Below, piece after piece: positions 51,037 to 60,210 of a stretch of 64,000 bases of DNA (the first letter of the stretch is position 1; the number at the start of each line of letters is the position of its first letter). A program made the translations under genes and the position numbers. Source of the DNA: Sedimenticola selenatireducens DSM 17993 (GTDB taxonomy: Bacteria > Pseudomonadota > Gammaproteobacteria > Chromatiales > Chromatiaceae); the NCBI RefSeq assembly GCF_000428045.1, contig NZ_ATZE01000001.1, positions 124,265 to 188,264 of the forward strand. The letters run 5' to 3'. Below the pieces are notes generated by a model. That model saw only the letters and a list, made by a program, of their open reading frames with translations. It was not told the origin of the DNA and ran no database searches.

Positions 51037-51083
51037 GAGATACAGCCATGACCGACTCAAGTAATGATATATTTCGCTGTAGA

Positions 51084-51101
51084 ACTAAACGAACGTTTAG
51101 T
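51084..51101. promoter_or_regulatory. TetR-type operator before the MFP gene
   Basis: ACTAAACG-aa-CGTTTAGT, a perfect 8-bp inverted repeat, with the same AACG-NN-CGTT core as 50406-50420. It lies between tetR and the chosen MFP start, supporting GTG 51132 as the true start. Confidence 0.75.
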
Positions 51102-51131
51102 AACGCGAGTATTTGGCCGAAGAATTTTTTG

Positions 51132-52220
51132 GTGGCCCGGTCAGCAGCGGGGTTTATTCTGCTTACAGCTCTAAGTGCGATAGTGGGGTGCCAGGAGAAT
51201 TCCAGAACGGATTCTGGGAAGGCGCTGCAACCAACTACCCAGAACGTGGCCCTTTCCAGCATTGAGCAGCGCACTCAGCCGGTCATTTACGAAGTGCCCG
51301 GTTCAGTAGTGCCAGCTCAGCGCCTGCAGGTAACATCACGCATCAGCGGCTTTATTGAACAGATCCACGTCGATGAGGGTGATCGTGTGGAAATGGGCGG
51401 TAAGCTAGTGGATATAGATGATGCACAGCTCGAAGCGAAGATCCGGGCAGCTGCGGCGGCACTTGCGTCCGCTGAAGCGGATCTGGCGGATGCCAGAGCG
51501 GATGTCGAACGTTACCAGTCCTTAGCGATGAAACAGGTACTGGCGGAGGATCAACTTAGAGACGCACGGGTGCGTAGTCTGCTGGCCAGCGCACTAGTTG
51601 AAAAGATGCAAGCCGAACTGGACGTACACCGCGAGGACAGACGTTACACACGACTTATTAGCCCAGTTCAAGCGCTGGTTCGAGAGCGGTTGCGTGATCC
51701 TGGTGATCTGATCACGGCCGGAGAACCGGTTCTGCGTCTCGATGTATTGGGGCCAAAGGAACTTGAGGTGTTCATACCGACGACCCAGGTGGACGCCGTC
51801 ACAGCGGGGCAGGCGGTAAAGGTCGTGTTCGACCATGTCAACGAGCACTTAACGGGTACGGTGATTGGTGTAGTGTACTCCGCGGATCCCATGACGCGCC
51901 GTTATAAGGTACGCATTGCACTGCCCGATGACCAGCGTCTTTCACCCGGTCAATTCGGAACAGCACGGCTACGGATCGGTGAGGAAACGGTTTTGGCAAT
52001 CCCGCAAGCAGCCGTCGTAAACCGAGCAGGGATTGAGGGGATATTCGTGGTCGACAGTGAAGGCAAGGCGCGCTTTCGCAGTGTTCGTCTCGGCCGGAGG
52101 TGGGGCACAGAACGGGAAGTGCTTGCCGGTGTTGAACCCGGTAATTCTGCCGTGCTACATCCGCCCGCTGGATTGCGGGATGGTGACCGAGTCCAACAGG
52201 TTGCCAGAGATGATACCTGA
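51132..52220 (+). CDS. RND efflux periplasmic adaptor (membrane fusion lipoprotein)
   Basis: A 362-residue adaptor linking the RND pump to an outer-membrane channel. Lipoprotein signal ARSAAGFILLTALSAIVGCQ with lipobox IVGC; barrel-sandwich/biotinyl-like SRISGFIEQIHVDEGDRVEMGGKLVDID; alpha-hairpin (about 110-175); beta-barrel LEVFIPTTQVDAVTAGQAVKVVF. A start at 51048 is open in frame, but would place the operator inside the coding sequence and give an overlong signal. Overlaps the pump gene by 11 bp. Confidence 0.88.
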   Translation: MARSAAGFILLTALSAIVGCQENSRTDSGKALQPTTQNVALSSIEQRTQPVIYEVPGSVVPAQRLQVTSRISGFIEQIHVDEGDRVEMGGKLVDIDDAQLEAKIRAAAAALASAEADLADARADVERYQSLAMKQVLAEDQLRDARVRSLLASALVEKMQAELDVHREDRRYTRLISPVQALVRERLRDPGDLITAGEPVLRLDVLGPKELEVFIPTTQVDAVTAGQAVKVVFDHVNEHLTGTVIGVVYSADPMTRRYKVRIALPDDQRLSPGQFGTARLRIGEETVLAIPQAAVVNRAGIEGIFVVDSEGKARFRSVRLGRRWGTEREVLAGVEPGNSAVLHPPAGLRDGDRVQQVARDDT

Positions 52221-55200
52221 GCGGCTTAACCTGCCTGGACAGCTGGCTTGTTACTTCGTCGAATCACGCCTGACCGTCCTGTTGGCTGTCGCCATCCTGG
52301 CATTCGGCGTGATCGGTCTGTTGTTCACACCAAGGGAAGAGAATCCTCAGATTATCGTTCCGGCCGCGGAGGTTCGCGTCAACCTTCCAGGCGCTCTTCC
52401 CGGGGAGGTGGAACATACGCTGCTGGCACCGCTGGAGGCAGAGTTACTTGCCATCGATGGTGTAAAGCATGTCTATGGCACGGCACTGGAGGGCCTGGCA
52501 CGTATCGACGTGGAGTTCGAGGTGGGTGAAGACAAGGAAGATGCCTTTGTGCGCCTCTACGACCGGGTGCTGCGCAATCGTCATCGTCTGCCGCCAAACG
52601 CAGGCGAGCCGCGCATCCAGGCCATCGATGTCGACGACGTGCCGGTGTTCACCCTAACCCTGGCTTCCGGTCACTATGACGATGCTGACTTACGCCTTAT
52701 GGCCGAACGGATACTTGAGCGGCTGCGCAGTGTGCAGGGCGTGGGTCGAGGTTATGTCGTGGGTGGGCGTTCCCGTGAAATGCGTATCGAAGTATCACCG
52801 GAACGTCTGCAGGCTTACGGCGTTACGCTCAATCAAGTCGCGGATGCGGTGGCCGCGGCAAATGTGTCGCAGCCGCTGGGCCTGCGGGTCTACACGGGAA
52901 AGAACCGCGCCTTGCGGGTCGTGGGATTGATTGAGGACGCCACCGAGCTCGCGGACATTGTCGTGCATTCCGCTGGTGGACAACTGCTACGGGTGCGCGA
53001 TATCGGCAACGTGGTCGACGGCCCACCGGCCGAGATCGTCCAGATGACCCGCTTCGCCTTCGGTCCAGCGGATCCACGCTTTGGCACCGGTACTCTGGTC
53101 GAGATGGCAGCAGTGACGGTAGCTATCGCCAAGCGCAACGGGGTGAACGCGGTCAAACTGACCGAAACGCTTCGTACGCGGGTCGAGCAAATGCGCCAAT
53201 TGTTCATTCCTCCCGATGTGTATGCTGTGGTGACGCGTGATGACGGGATAAGGGCCGACAAGACCGTGACGCGGCTGGTGGAACACCTGTTAATTGCTAT
53301 TGGTGCAGTGACCCTGGTATTGCTCTGGTTCCTTGGGTGGCGGGCGGCCGCAATCGTGGCGGTAACCATCCCGCTGGTCTTCGCTGTGGTGATGGGGGCG
53401 GACCTTTTAGCGGGCCCCACGCTCAATCGCATTACGCTGTACGCACTGATCCTCGCACTCGGCATGCTGGTCGATGATGCCATCGTGGTGACGGAAAACA
53501 TCCACCGGCACTATCTGTCGTTAACTTCCGATAAGGACAACGTAGACAAGGCGGATGCGGCGGTGCTTGCGACACATGAGATCGGCAATCCGACGACACT
53601 CGCCACGATTACTGTGGTCACGGTGTTCCTGTCGTTGACGTTGGTGACCGGAATGCTCGGCCAGTACTTCTATCCCATTACCTTCAACCTCCCGATGGCC
53701 ATGATCGCCTCTCTGATCATCGCCTACTCGGTAACACCCTGGCTGGCACGGCGCTTTATGCGAACAGGCAGGCACTGTGGCAGGTCCGGACAATCGGCCT
53801 TGCAACGTACATACTACGTCCTGATCAAACACCTGCTGGCACACCGCGGGCTGCGTATTGGGTTTTACATCCTCATTTCGGTTCTTCTGGTTCTTTCATT
53901 GCTCCAACCCGCTTGGCAGTTCATCCGTCCTCAGGGAGTTGCTGGCGCTGTCTCATCCTTGGGAGTGCCTCTGGCGTTTCTCCCCAAAGACGACAAGAAC
54001 ACTTTCCTGATCCATATCCATTTGCCGGAGACCACGCCGTTGGAGGTCACTGACCGTGCTGCGCGGAAACTGGGTGAACTGCTGAGACGCCAATCTTATG
54101 TACGGGACTATCAGACCCATGTGGGTATCCCGGCAATCATCGACTTCAATGGACAGCTCAAGGGTAGCGGTCGTAACCTCGGGCCGCAGTTCGCCGAGAT
54201 CCGGATCAATCTTCAGGACAAGTTCGAGCGCCGACCCACATCCATCGATTACGCGCTTGCACTGCGCCCCCAGATCGAAGCGATTGCGGCCGGTTATCCA
54301 GGTGGCATTATTCAGCTTGTCGAAGACCCGCCAGGCCCACCGGTACGGGCAACCGTCCTTGCTGAGATTTACGGGCCGGACAACGAACGCCTTGCCACTC
54401 TGGCGCACCGTGTGGTGGACGCATTCAAACAGACTCATGACATGGCGGAAGTCTGGGCAAGTGTGCCGTTTGAGGTGGCCGAATACCAGATCCGCGTGAA
54501 CCGGGAGAAGTCCGCCCTGTCCGACGTTGATCCAACCCAGGTCACCCAGGCCGTCGCACGCCTCTTGCGCGGTGAGACGCTGGCACAGGCACACCCGGTG
54601 GGAACACGTACTCCCGTGCCAGTAAGGCTGCATATACCGCGTGAACAACGCATCGACCCCACCCTGCTCGAACGGGCGTTCGTGCACAATGGAGCTGGGC
54701 AGACAGTACCCTTGTCGGAGGTCACCGACATGGTCATGGGCATTCAGCCGAAGCCCATCAATCATAAAGATACCGAACGTGTCGAATACGTGGGTGGCGA
54801 GCTCGCAGCCAGCGCACCAGCGTATGCTGTGTTGGATCTCGACCTGCGCCTTGATGAGCTGTCACTGGAAGGAGAGGGTCAGCTCAATACCAAGAACCTG
54901 TCGTTCATTCCGATACGTCCGGATGCACTCAAGGGCTATCAGTTGTTATGGGAGGGGGAAATGCGGCTTACCTTGGACGCATTCCGCGATATGGGTTTGG
55001 CGCTCGGCCTCGCGTTGCTGGTGATCTTTCTACTGCTGGTTGCCTATTACCGGTCATTTTCGCTGCCATTGCTGGCTATGTCCGCCGTACCTTTGGCCCT
55101 GATTGGAGTGTTTCCCGGCCACTGGCTATTGGGAACCACCTTCTCTGCGGCTTCGATGGTTGGCGTGATCGCGCTTGCCGGGGTGGTGGTGCGCAACTCC

Positions 55201-55452
55201 CTGCTTCTGATCGACTTCGCCCAGGAATATCAACGACAAGGGCATCCGATAGAAGAGGCTGTTAGAGAGGCGGGTGCAGTGCGCCTCAGACCGATCCTGC
55301 TCACGACACTGGCGATTGCGCTCGGCACAGCGATCATGGTGCCCGATCCGGTGATGGGAGGGCTCGCGATTGCGTTGATTTTCGGTTCAATGAGTTCGGC
55401 GCTGTTCGTAGTGTTTGTGGTGCCCTTGCTCTATCGGCATTGGATGTCTTGA
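52210..55452 (+). CDS. RND multidrug/solute efflux pump
   Basis: A 1080-residue AcrB-type inner-membrane transporter with 12 expected helices. Visible: first helix LTVLLAVAILAFGVIGLLFTPREENPQI; TM4-5 region ITLYALILALGMLVDDAIVVTENIHRHY carrying the proton-relay aspartates; C-terminal RPILLTTLAIALGTAIMVP. Sequence style is nearer to the divergent HAE/metal-type family than to AcrB itself. Substrate unknown. No outer-membrane TolC gene is adjacent. This efflux trio interrupts the transfer region and is ICE cargo. Confidence 0.93.
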   Translation: MIPERLNLPGQLACYFVESRLTVLLAVAILAFGVIGLLFTPREENPQIIVPAAEVRVNLPGALPGEVEHTLLAPLEAELLAIDGVKHVYGTALEGLARIDVEFEVGEDKEDAFVRLYDRVLRNRHRLPPNAGEPRIQAIDVDDVPVFTLTLASGHYDDADLRLMAERILERLRSVQGVGRGYVVGGRSREMRIEVSPERLQAYGVTLNQVADAVAAANVSQPLGLRVYTGKNRALRVVGLIEDATELADIVVHSAGGQLLRVRDIGNVVDGPPAEIVQMTRFAFGPADPRFGTGTLVEMAAVTVAIAKRNGVNAVKLTETLRTRVEQMRQLFIPPDVYAVVTRDDGIRADKTVTRLVEHLLIAIGAVTLVLLWFLGWRAAAIVAVTIPLVFAVVMGADLLAGPTLNRITLYALILALGMLVDDAIVVTENIHRHYLSLTSDKDNVDKADAAVLATHEIGNPTTLATITVVTVFLSLTLVTGMLGQYFYPITFNLPMAMIASLIIAYSVTPWLARRFMRTGRHCGRSGQSALQRTYYVLIKHLLAHRGLRIGFYILISVLLVLSLLQPAWQFIRPQGVAGAVSSLGVPLAFLPKDDKNTFLIHIHLPETTPLEVTDRAARKLGELLRRQSYVRDYQTHVGIPAIIDFNGQLKGSGRNLGPQFAEIRINLQDKFERRPTSIDYALALRPQIEAIAAGYPGGIIQLVEDPPGPPVRATVLAEIYGPDNERLATLAHRVVDAFKQTHDMAEVWASVPFEVAEYQIRVNREKSALSDVDPTQVTQAVARLLRGETLAQAHPVGTRTPVPVRLHIPREQRIDPTLLERAFVHNGAGQTVPLSEVTDMVMGIQPKPINHKDTERVEYVGGELAASAPAYAVLDLDLRLDELSLEGEGQLNTKNLSFIPIRPDALKGYQLLWEGEMRLTLDAFRDMGLALGLALLVIFLLLVAYYRSFSLPLLAMSAVPLALIGVFPGHWLLGTTFSAASMVGVIALAGVVVRNSLLLIDFAQEYQRQGHPIEEAVREAGAVRLRPILLTTLAIALGTAIMVPDPVMGGLAIALIFGSMSSALFVVFVVPLLYRHWMS

Positions 55453-55558
55453 ATTGAAACGTATCCGAGATAGTCATTCGCTAGTTTCTGAGTTGCATAT
55501 CCTTGGATTTGGAATTTTAGTGTAGTCTACCAATCAAGACGAAAAACCCCGCACCCTC

Positions 55559-55575
55559 CTGAATAGATTTTCCAT
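55559..55575 (+). promoter_or_regulatory. Motif shared by ICE operon promoters (RAQPRD copy)
   Basis: CTGAATAGATTTTCCAT lies 60 bp before the RAQPRD start, one base different from 43831-43847 before pilL. Both are preceded by C-rich bases. It marks the promoter region of the secretion operon. Confidence 0.5.
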
Positions 55576-55634
55576 ATCAAGTCATCCCCGATTCTCCCAC
55601 CATGCGCTCCATGCATTACACGGGGAGAACATCA

Positions 55635-55937
55635 ATGCGAGTTACCCAGTTACTGTTCTTAGGGCTGATCGGAACCGCGCTGCCTGTTCAGTTCGTTAAT
55701 GCTGACGCAGATGGCGAACGGGAAATGCTGGCGAGAATTGTCCACGAGATCGAAGCGATTCACCCGCTGATACGTCAAGCAGCATCGCAAGCCAATCCCG
55801 ACGTCCGTATCCGGTTTCAGTATGACTGGTTGCGGCAGGATCTCGATCAGATTCAACGCGGCATTCAGGAACACATCGATGCCCCTCGTGCCGAGCCCAG
55901 AACCTTTCCGCCGCTGCATGGCGATTACCGCCGGTGA
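55635..55937 (+). CDS. RAQPRD-family ICE protein
   Basis: A 100-residue exported protein: signal VTQLLFLGLIGTALPVQFVNA, then EREMLARIVHEIEAIHPLIRQAASQANPDVRIRFQYDWLRQDLDQIQRGIQEHIDAPRAEPR, containing a variant of the family's RAQPRD tail (DAPRAEPR). First gene of the secretion operon, as in other PFGI-1-class ICEs. Confidence 0.85.
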   Translation: MRVTQLLFLGLIGTALPVQFVNADADGEREMLARIVHEIEAIHPLIRQAASQANPDVRIRFQYDWLRQDLDQIQRGIQEHIDAPRAEPRTFPPLHGDYRR

Positions 55938-55946
55938 TGTGTCGTC

Positions 55947-56177
55947 ATGACCGGCGCACAAAACGCGGCATTTCAAGCAGGCTCCGGAGTTACACCGGCA
56001 ACGCTCCTGACCGGAATCGCATCGGTTGTTCTGGTGCTCGCTTTTGTCTGGGTCATCTGGGTTTCTTTGGGCACCTTCCGTGCCTGGCAGAGCGGTCAAG
56101 TGGTGTTGTTCGATCTCGTCTGGAGTGCTTTACGTGCCAGCATCGTGCTCATGGTGTTGGGCTTTTATCTGCGGTGA
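55947..56177 (+). CDS. TIGR03758-family ICE membrane protein
   Basis: A 76-residue protein with two membrane helices (LLTGIASVVLVLAFVWVIWVSLG and SALRASIVLMVLGFYL) and the phrase SLGTFRAWQSGQVVLFDLVWSALRA typical of this small ICE family; by size and position it may belong to the pilin-like VirB2/VirB3 group. Follows RAQPRD by 9 bp. Confidence 0.82.
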   Translation: MTGAQNAAFQAGSGVTPATLLTGIASVVLVLAFVWVIWVSLGTFRAWQSGQVVLFDLVWSALRASIVLMVLGFYLR

Positions 56178-56258
56178 GGATGTCGTCACCGTTTCTGTTT
56201 CGGGGAGTGCCCCGGTATTCGTGAAAGGGGGCAACCCCGTTACCTGGGAGGGTAAACA

Positions 56259-56609
56259 ATGGTGGTGAAATCAGTAAGAAAGGTGGCGGCCGCAATCGGG
56301 CTGCTGGCTGTGTCTGCAGGACAGTCGGTCTGGGCGGCGTTGCCGACCCCGGTTGCACCCAGTACGGCGCCGGCGGCTGGTGATTGGATCGCACTCATCA
56401 AGGGATACATAAAAGACGGTGGCCTGGTCCTGGGCCTGGCGATTGCGGTGCTTGGTTTTCTGTGGATCGCCTATCTCGGGTTCTCCAAATTCAACGAGGC
56501 ACGCCAAGGCAAGGCCGAATGGGCCGAGGTGGGTGTGCTGGGTATTGTCGGTGCAATTGTGCTGATCTTTGCCAGCTATCTGCTCACTGAAGCCGCCGGC
56601 GTCATCTGA
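56259..56609 (+). CDS. TIGR03745-family ICE membrane protein (pilin-like)
   Basis: A 116-residue protein: signal VRKVAAAIGLLAVSAGQSVWA, then two membrane segments (GLVLGLAIAVLGFLWIAYLGF and VGVLGIVGAIVLIFASYLLT) separated by FNEARQGKAEWAEV. This architecture is that of VirB2-like pilins. The 81-bp leader has small GC-rich hairpins (about 56203-56216 and 56225-56238) and a strong GGGAGGG ribosome site, in line with high expression of a pilin. Confidence 0.85.
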   Translation: MVVKSVRKVAAAIGLLAVSAGQSVWAALPTPVAPSTAPAAGDWIALIKGYIKDGGLVLGLAIAVLGFLWIAYLGFSKFNEARQGKAEWAEVGVLGIVGAIVLIFASYLLTEAAGVI

Positions 56610-56612
56610 TTG

Positions 56613-56993
56613 ATGTCCAATCGCGACGACATTCTGGCTGACCGGCTTAATGCGGAGCCAGTGATCTTCAAAGGCTGCTCGTCGTCCGAGTTGGGCATTA
56701 TCGTCGGGGTGGCCGCACTCATCTGGTTGCCTGTCAGTCTTCTGCTGGCGGGGCTGTTGGGTGCGGTCACCATGGGGTTTGGTATCGCGGGTGTGGGTGT
56801 TGTCGGTACCGTGATTGTGATGGCAAGCCTGTTCCAACGACTGAAACGTGGGCGACCAGACGGACATTACCAGCAACGGTTCAGCATCTGGCTGTCAGAA
56901 CTTGGGTTGCACCGGTCACCGTTTATCCTGCGCAGTGGTGCCTGGGACATCGGGAGGAGTGGCAATGCAACGCTACCGCTACGAGATCGATAA
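56613..56993 (+). CDS. TIGR03750-family conjugal transfer protein (VirB3-like)
   Basis: A 126-residue protein, SNRDDILADRLNAEPVIFKGCSSSELGIIVGVAALIWLPVSLLLAGLLG, with paired hydrophobic helices and the GRPDGHYQQRFSIWLSELGL tail typical of the family, which is placed like TraL/VirB3. It starts 3 bp after the previous stop and overlaps the next gene by 29 bp. Confidence 0.85.
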   Translation: MSNRDDILADRLNAEPVIFKGCSSSELGIIVGVAALIWLPVSLLLAGLLGAVTMGFGIAGVGVVGTVIVMASLFQRLKRGRPDGHYQQRFSIWLSELGLHRSPFILRSGAWDIGRSGNATLPLRDR

Positions 56994-57618
56994 CGTTCGC
57001 GCCCATCTCCGGTCATTGTGGGCCGTAATCGGACTGCAGCTGATCATCATCCTGGCGCTCTTGTTTGGCTGGAGTCAGGCTCCCAAACAGATCACGGTGC
57101 ATGTCCCGCCGGATCTGCGCTCCGGTGCGACGCTGGCCATAGACGAAGTGCCCGCGGCCAACGTATACGCCTTTGCCTTCTACATCTTTCAGCAACTCAA
57201 CCGCTGGTCGGAAAACGGCGCCCAGGACTACGGCAAGGCGATATTCCGGGTCTCGCCCTATCTGACACCACGCTATCGGGCGGATCTGATCGCTGATATG
57301 GAACTTAAAGCCAAACAGGGTGAGCTGAGCTATCGCGTACGTGGTGTACACGAGATGACCGGACACGGCTTCGAGGAGCGTCGGGTCGATGTGCTCGCAC
57401 CCGGGGTCTGGGTCGTGTGGCTGGACCTGGATCTGTTTGAATCGGTGAAAGGGATGACCGTGAAGAAGACGGCGATTCGTTATCCATTGCGTGTGGTCAA
57501 ACTCTCCGTCGATCCGGAATCCAATCCCTGGGGATTGGCGCTGGACGGTTTCAGTGGCAACGGTCCCCATCGGCTGACCGAAGCCCAACTCGGTGACGAG
57601 CCCGGGCAAGAAGAATGA
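56965..57618 (+). CDS. TIGR03746-family ICE protein (TraE/VirB5-8-like)
   Basis: A 217-residue protein with one N-terminal membrane helix (SLWAVIGLQLIIILALLFGWSQAP) and a periplasmic domain (VPPDLRSGATLAIDEVPAANVYAFAFYIFQQLNRWSENG). It corresponds in position to TraE. GGGAGGAG precedes ATG 56965. Overlaps the next gene by four bases. Confidence 0.87.
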   Translation: MQRYRYEIDNVRAHLRSLWAVIGLQLIIILALLFGWSQAPKQITVHVPPDLRSGATLAIDEVPAANVYAFAFYIFQQLNRWSENGAQDYGKAIFRVSPYLTPRYRADLIADMELKAKQGELSYRVRGVHEMTGHGFEERRVDVLAPGVWVVWLDLDLFESVKGMTVKKTAIRYPLRVVKLSVDPESNPWGLALDGFSGNGPHRLTEAQLGDEPGQEE

Positions 57619-58421
57619 TAAGGAACCAAAACATGTTGCTGACCAGTCATTGGAAAATTCGTTGGATGTGCTGGCTTGGGCTAACTCTGTGGCTGTTCCA
57701 GGTTCCGGTCCACGCCGCATCGGAAAACGTCGAACGGATCGAATGGAAGAAGACACCTATCCGCGTGGAACTGACGGTGGGTCAGGAACGACAGGTAGAG
57801 TTTCCATCTTCGGTAAAGGTGGGCGTGCCCGGCAACCTGCAGCCGTTGCTGCGTACCCAGAGCGTGAACGGGACCGTCTATCTCCTGGCGCATGCACCTT
57901 TCGAGTTGACCCGTGTCATGGTGCGGGAGACCGAGGGTGGCCAGATCTATCTCTTCGATATCTCGGCATCAAATAAGCTGGGACAGAATCACCCCATACA
58001 GCTATTTGTGCAGGAAGCGAACGAACATGGCGTTTTGAATGACGGCAATACCATTGCCTCGAACATCAGTTACGTGACTTTGACCCGATTCGCAGCCCGG
58101 CAGCTTTATGCACCAGCCCGACTTCTGCAGGACGGACCCGGCATCGTGCGCACACCGGTGGCACGCGATCCCATCAACCTGATGCGCGGTGGCGCGATCG
58201 ATGCCACACCTTTGGTGGCCTGGCGGGCAGGGGGGTACTACCTCACCTCCGTCAAACTCACAAATCGAACCGAGCAACCGCAGACGCTGGACCCGCGTAA
58301 TCTTCGCGGCGCTTGGTTGACGGCGACTTTCCAGCATCATCGCCTGTTGCCTGCCGGCAATGAGGCGGATACCACGGCGGTCTATCTGATTTCAGCCCGA
58401 CCCTTCAGTGTCTCTTTCTAG
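57615..58421 (+). CDS. TIGR03749-family ICE protein (TraK/VirB9-like)
   Basis: A 268-residue exported protein: signal CWLGLTLWLFQVPVHAASE, then VERIEWKKTPIRVELTVGQERQVEFPSSVKVGVPGNLQPLLRTQSVNGTVYLLA, a beta-rich TraK-like domain. It should form part of the outer-membrane core complex with the TraB- and TraV-like proteins that follow. Confidence 0.88.
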   Translation: MIRNQNMLLTSHWKIRWMCWLGLTLWLFQVPVHAASENVERIEWKKTPIRVELTVGQERQVEFPSSVKVGVPGNLQPLLRTQSVNGTVYLLAHAPFELTRVMVRETEGGQIYLFDISASNKLGQNHPIQLFVQEANEHGVLNDGNTIASNISYVTLTRFAARQLYAPARLLQDGPGIVRTPVARDPINLMRGGAIDATPLVAWRAGGYYLTSVKLTNRTEQPQTLDPRNLRGAWLTATFQHHRLLPAGNEADTTAVYLISARPFSVSF

Positions 58422-58430
58422 GCGGGCGTT

Positions 58431-59834
58431 ATGACGATCGCAACCAGTAACCGACTTCTACCCCTGCTGGCCGGCGGCGTACTGCTGATGCTGGTGTTCG
58501 TTACCCTGAAATCCTGTACCGGTGAACCAGATGTGCAGCTGACGATGGACGCGGTTCCCCAAGCCTCGAGTCCTGATGCGGACACACCGGCGGATACCAT
58601 CAAAACGCTGACGGCCAACGTCGCGGCCATGACCGCTGAGGTCAAGGCGCTGCGCCAGGACAACACGGCACTGCGCAGTGAAAATAGGGAACTGTTGTCC
58701 AGCCGTACCCAAATAGAGAATAACGTTACCACCCGCGTAACTCGTGAACTCTTGTCCCGAGAAAAGGATCAGGCAGCGAGCCAGCGGCTGGATTCCGGTG
58801 TGCTCTCCTCATTGACCGCGCGGGTGGATGCCTTGTCCCAATCCTATTCTCAGATCAACTTGACCCCATCCGGCAGCGACATCCCGGTGGGCCTGGGGCT
58901 CGATGGGTTAGGCGCAGATCCTGCCGACAGCTTGATCTGGATCGAACCGCTGGAACGTACGCAAGACGATACCCCGGCATTGAACGGCAGTGGTCTGCTG
59001 CACAAGACCGGTCAATCCACGGGCAGGATGCTGGACACAGCCCGGGAGCAAACCAGTAACATCGCCCAGCAGATCAACAGTGTCGATCCGGTCTACACTG
59101 TCCCCCGCAACGCCACGCTGATAGGCTCGACCGCGATGACCGCCTTGGTTGGCCGGGTCCCCGTGCAGGGGCAGGTGCGCGACCCCATGCCGTTCAAGGT
59201 GATCACGGGCGCGGATAACCTGGCCGCAAACGGGCTGACGATACCCGGTATTCAGGGCATGGTCTGGAGCGGCACGGCGATTGGTGACTGGACCCTCTCC
59301 TGTGTCACCGGCCGTCTCGACTCGGTCACTTTCGTATTCGATGACGGGACGATTCGAACCATTTCCAGCGACGACCGCAGAGGCCAGGCCAGTGGCCAGT
59401 CGGGCGGTGCGGATAAACCTCTGGGCTGGATCTCGGACCAACAGGGGATCCCCTGCATCAGCGGGGAGCGAAAGACCAACGCGCCTGCGTTTTTGACGCA
59501 ACGCATCGGGGTCATGGCCATCCAGGCGGCCGCACAGGCTGCAGCTGCCGCAGAAACCACGTCGGTGGTCAGCGATGCCGGCGGGGTGACCAGCAATGTC
59601 ACCGGTGACGCCGGAAACTACGTGCTTGGCAAAACAATCGCCGGCGGCAGTGACGAGGTCGGCAAGTGGCTGATGGAACGCCAGTCCCAGAGTTTCGATG
59701 CGGTCTTCGTGCCGGCCGGTATCCGCATTGCCATCCACGTCGATCATGAACTCCCGATCGATCTCGATACCACCGGCAGGAGACTGACGCATGCAAAACC
59801 CGTTGATCCTCATATCCGCACTCGGCTTGATTAG
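58431..59834 (+). CDS. TIGR03752-family ICE protein (TraB/VirB10-like)
   Basis: A 467-residue protein: one N-terminal membrane helix (LLPLLAGGVLLMLVFVTLKSC), a coiled coil (about 65-110), a linker, and a C-terminal VirB10-type domain (NATLIGSTAMTALVGRVPVQGQVRDPMPFKVITG; GIRIAIHVDHELPIDLDTTGRRL). It spans from inner to outer membrane. Overlaps the lipoprotein gene by 44 bp. Confidence 0.88.
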   Translation: MTIATSNRLLPLLAGGVLLMLVFVTLKSCTGEPDVQLTMDAVPQASSPDADTPADTIKTLTANVAAMTAEVKALRQDNTALRSENRELLSSRTQIENNVTTRVTRELLSREKDQAASQRLDSGVLSSLTARVDALSQSYSQINLTPSGSDIPVGLGLDGLGADPADSLIWIEPLERTQDDTPALNGSGLLHKTGQSTGRMLDTAREQTSNIAQQINSVDPVYTVPRNATLIGSTAMTALVGRVPVQGQVRDPMPFKVITGADNLAANGLTIPGIQGMVWSGTAIGDWTLSCVTGRLDSVTFVFDDGTIRTISSDDRRGQASGQSGGADKPLGWISDQQGIPCISGERKTNAPAFLTQRIGVMAIQAAAQAAAAAETTSVVSDAGGVTSNVTGDAGNYVLGKTIAGGSDEVGKWLMERQSQSFDAVFVPAGIRIAIHVDHELPIDLDTTGRRLTHAKPVDPHIRTRLD

Positions 59835-60198
59835 CCTGGCAGGGTGCGCCAGCACCAAGGAGGCGGTGCTGCCTCAGGATGGCCCTTCAATGAAGGCGAT
59901 CTATCAGGGGCATATCCAGGAGATGAATGCCCAAGACCCGCTGTCCATACGCCAGGAGCTGGGGAGTCGCCCCATCCTGACCGGCGACACATCACTGCAT
60001 GGATATACCCGCGATGCGGCCAACGAGATAGATGCCATCTTCCCAAGGCTCCCGAACCCCACCCTGGTGATGTACGTGTTTCCTCATCTGGCAGGCGAGG
60101 AGCCGGTGTCGGTGCCGGGTTATGCCACCGTCTTCCCGATGTATGAGCGCACCGAGTACGCGCTGCCGGGTGAAGTGCCGGCTCGGCCGGAACGGTAG
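59791..60198 (+). CDS. TIGR03751-family conjugal transfer lipoprotein (TraV/VirB7-like)
   Basis: A 135-residue lipoprotein: signal NPLILISALGLISLAGCAS with lipobox LAGC, then MKAIYQGHIQEMNAQDPLS and FPRLPNPTLVMYVFPHLAGEEPVSVPGYATVFPMYERTEYALPGE. By type and position it is the TraV/VirB7-like lipoprotein of the core complex. Confidence 0.88.
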   Translation: MQNPLILISALGLISLAGCASTKEAVLPQDGPSMKAIYQGHIQEMNAQDPLSIRQELGSRPILTGDTSLHGYTRDAANEIDAIFPRLPNPTLVMYVFPHLAGEEPVSVPGYATVFPMYERTEYALPGEVPARPER

Positions 60199-60210
60199 GG
60201 CATACGGATC

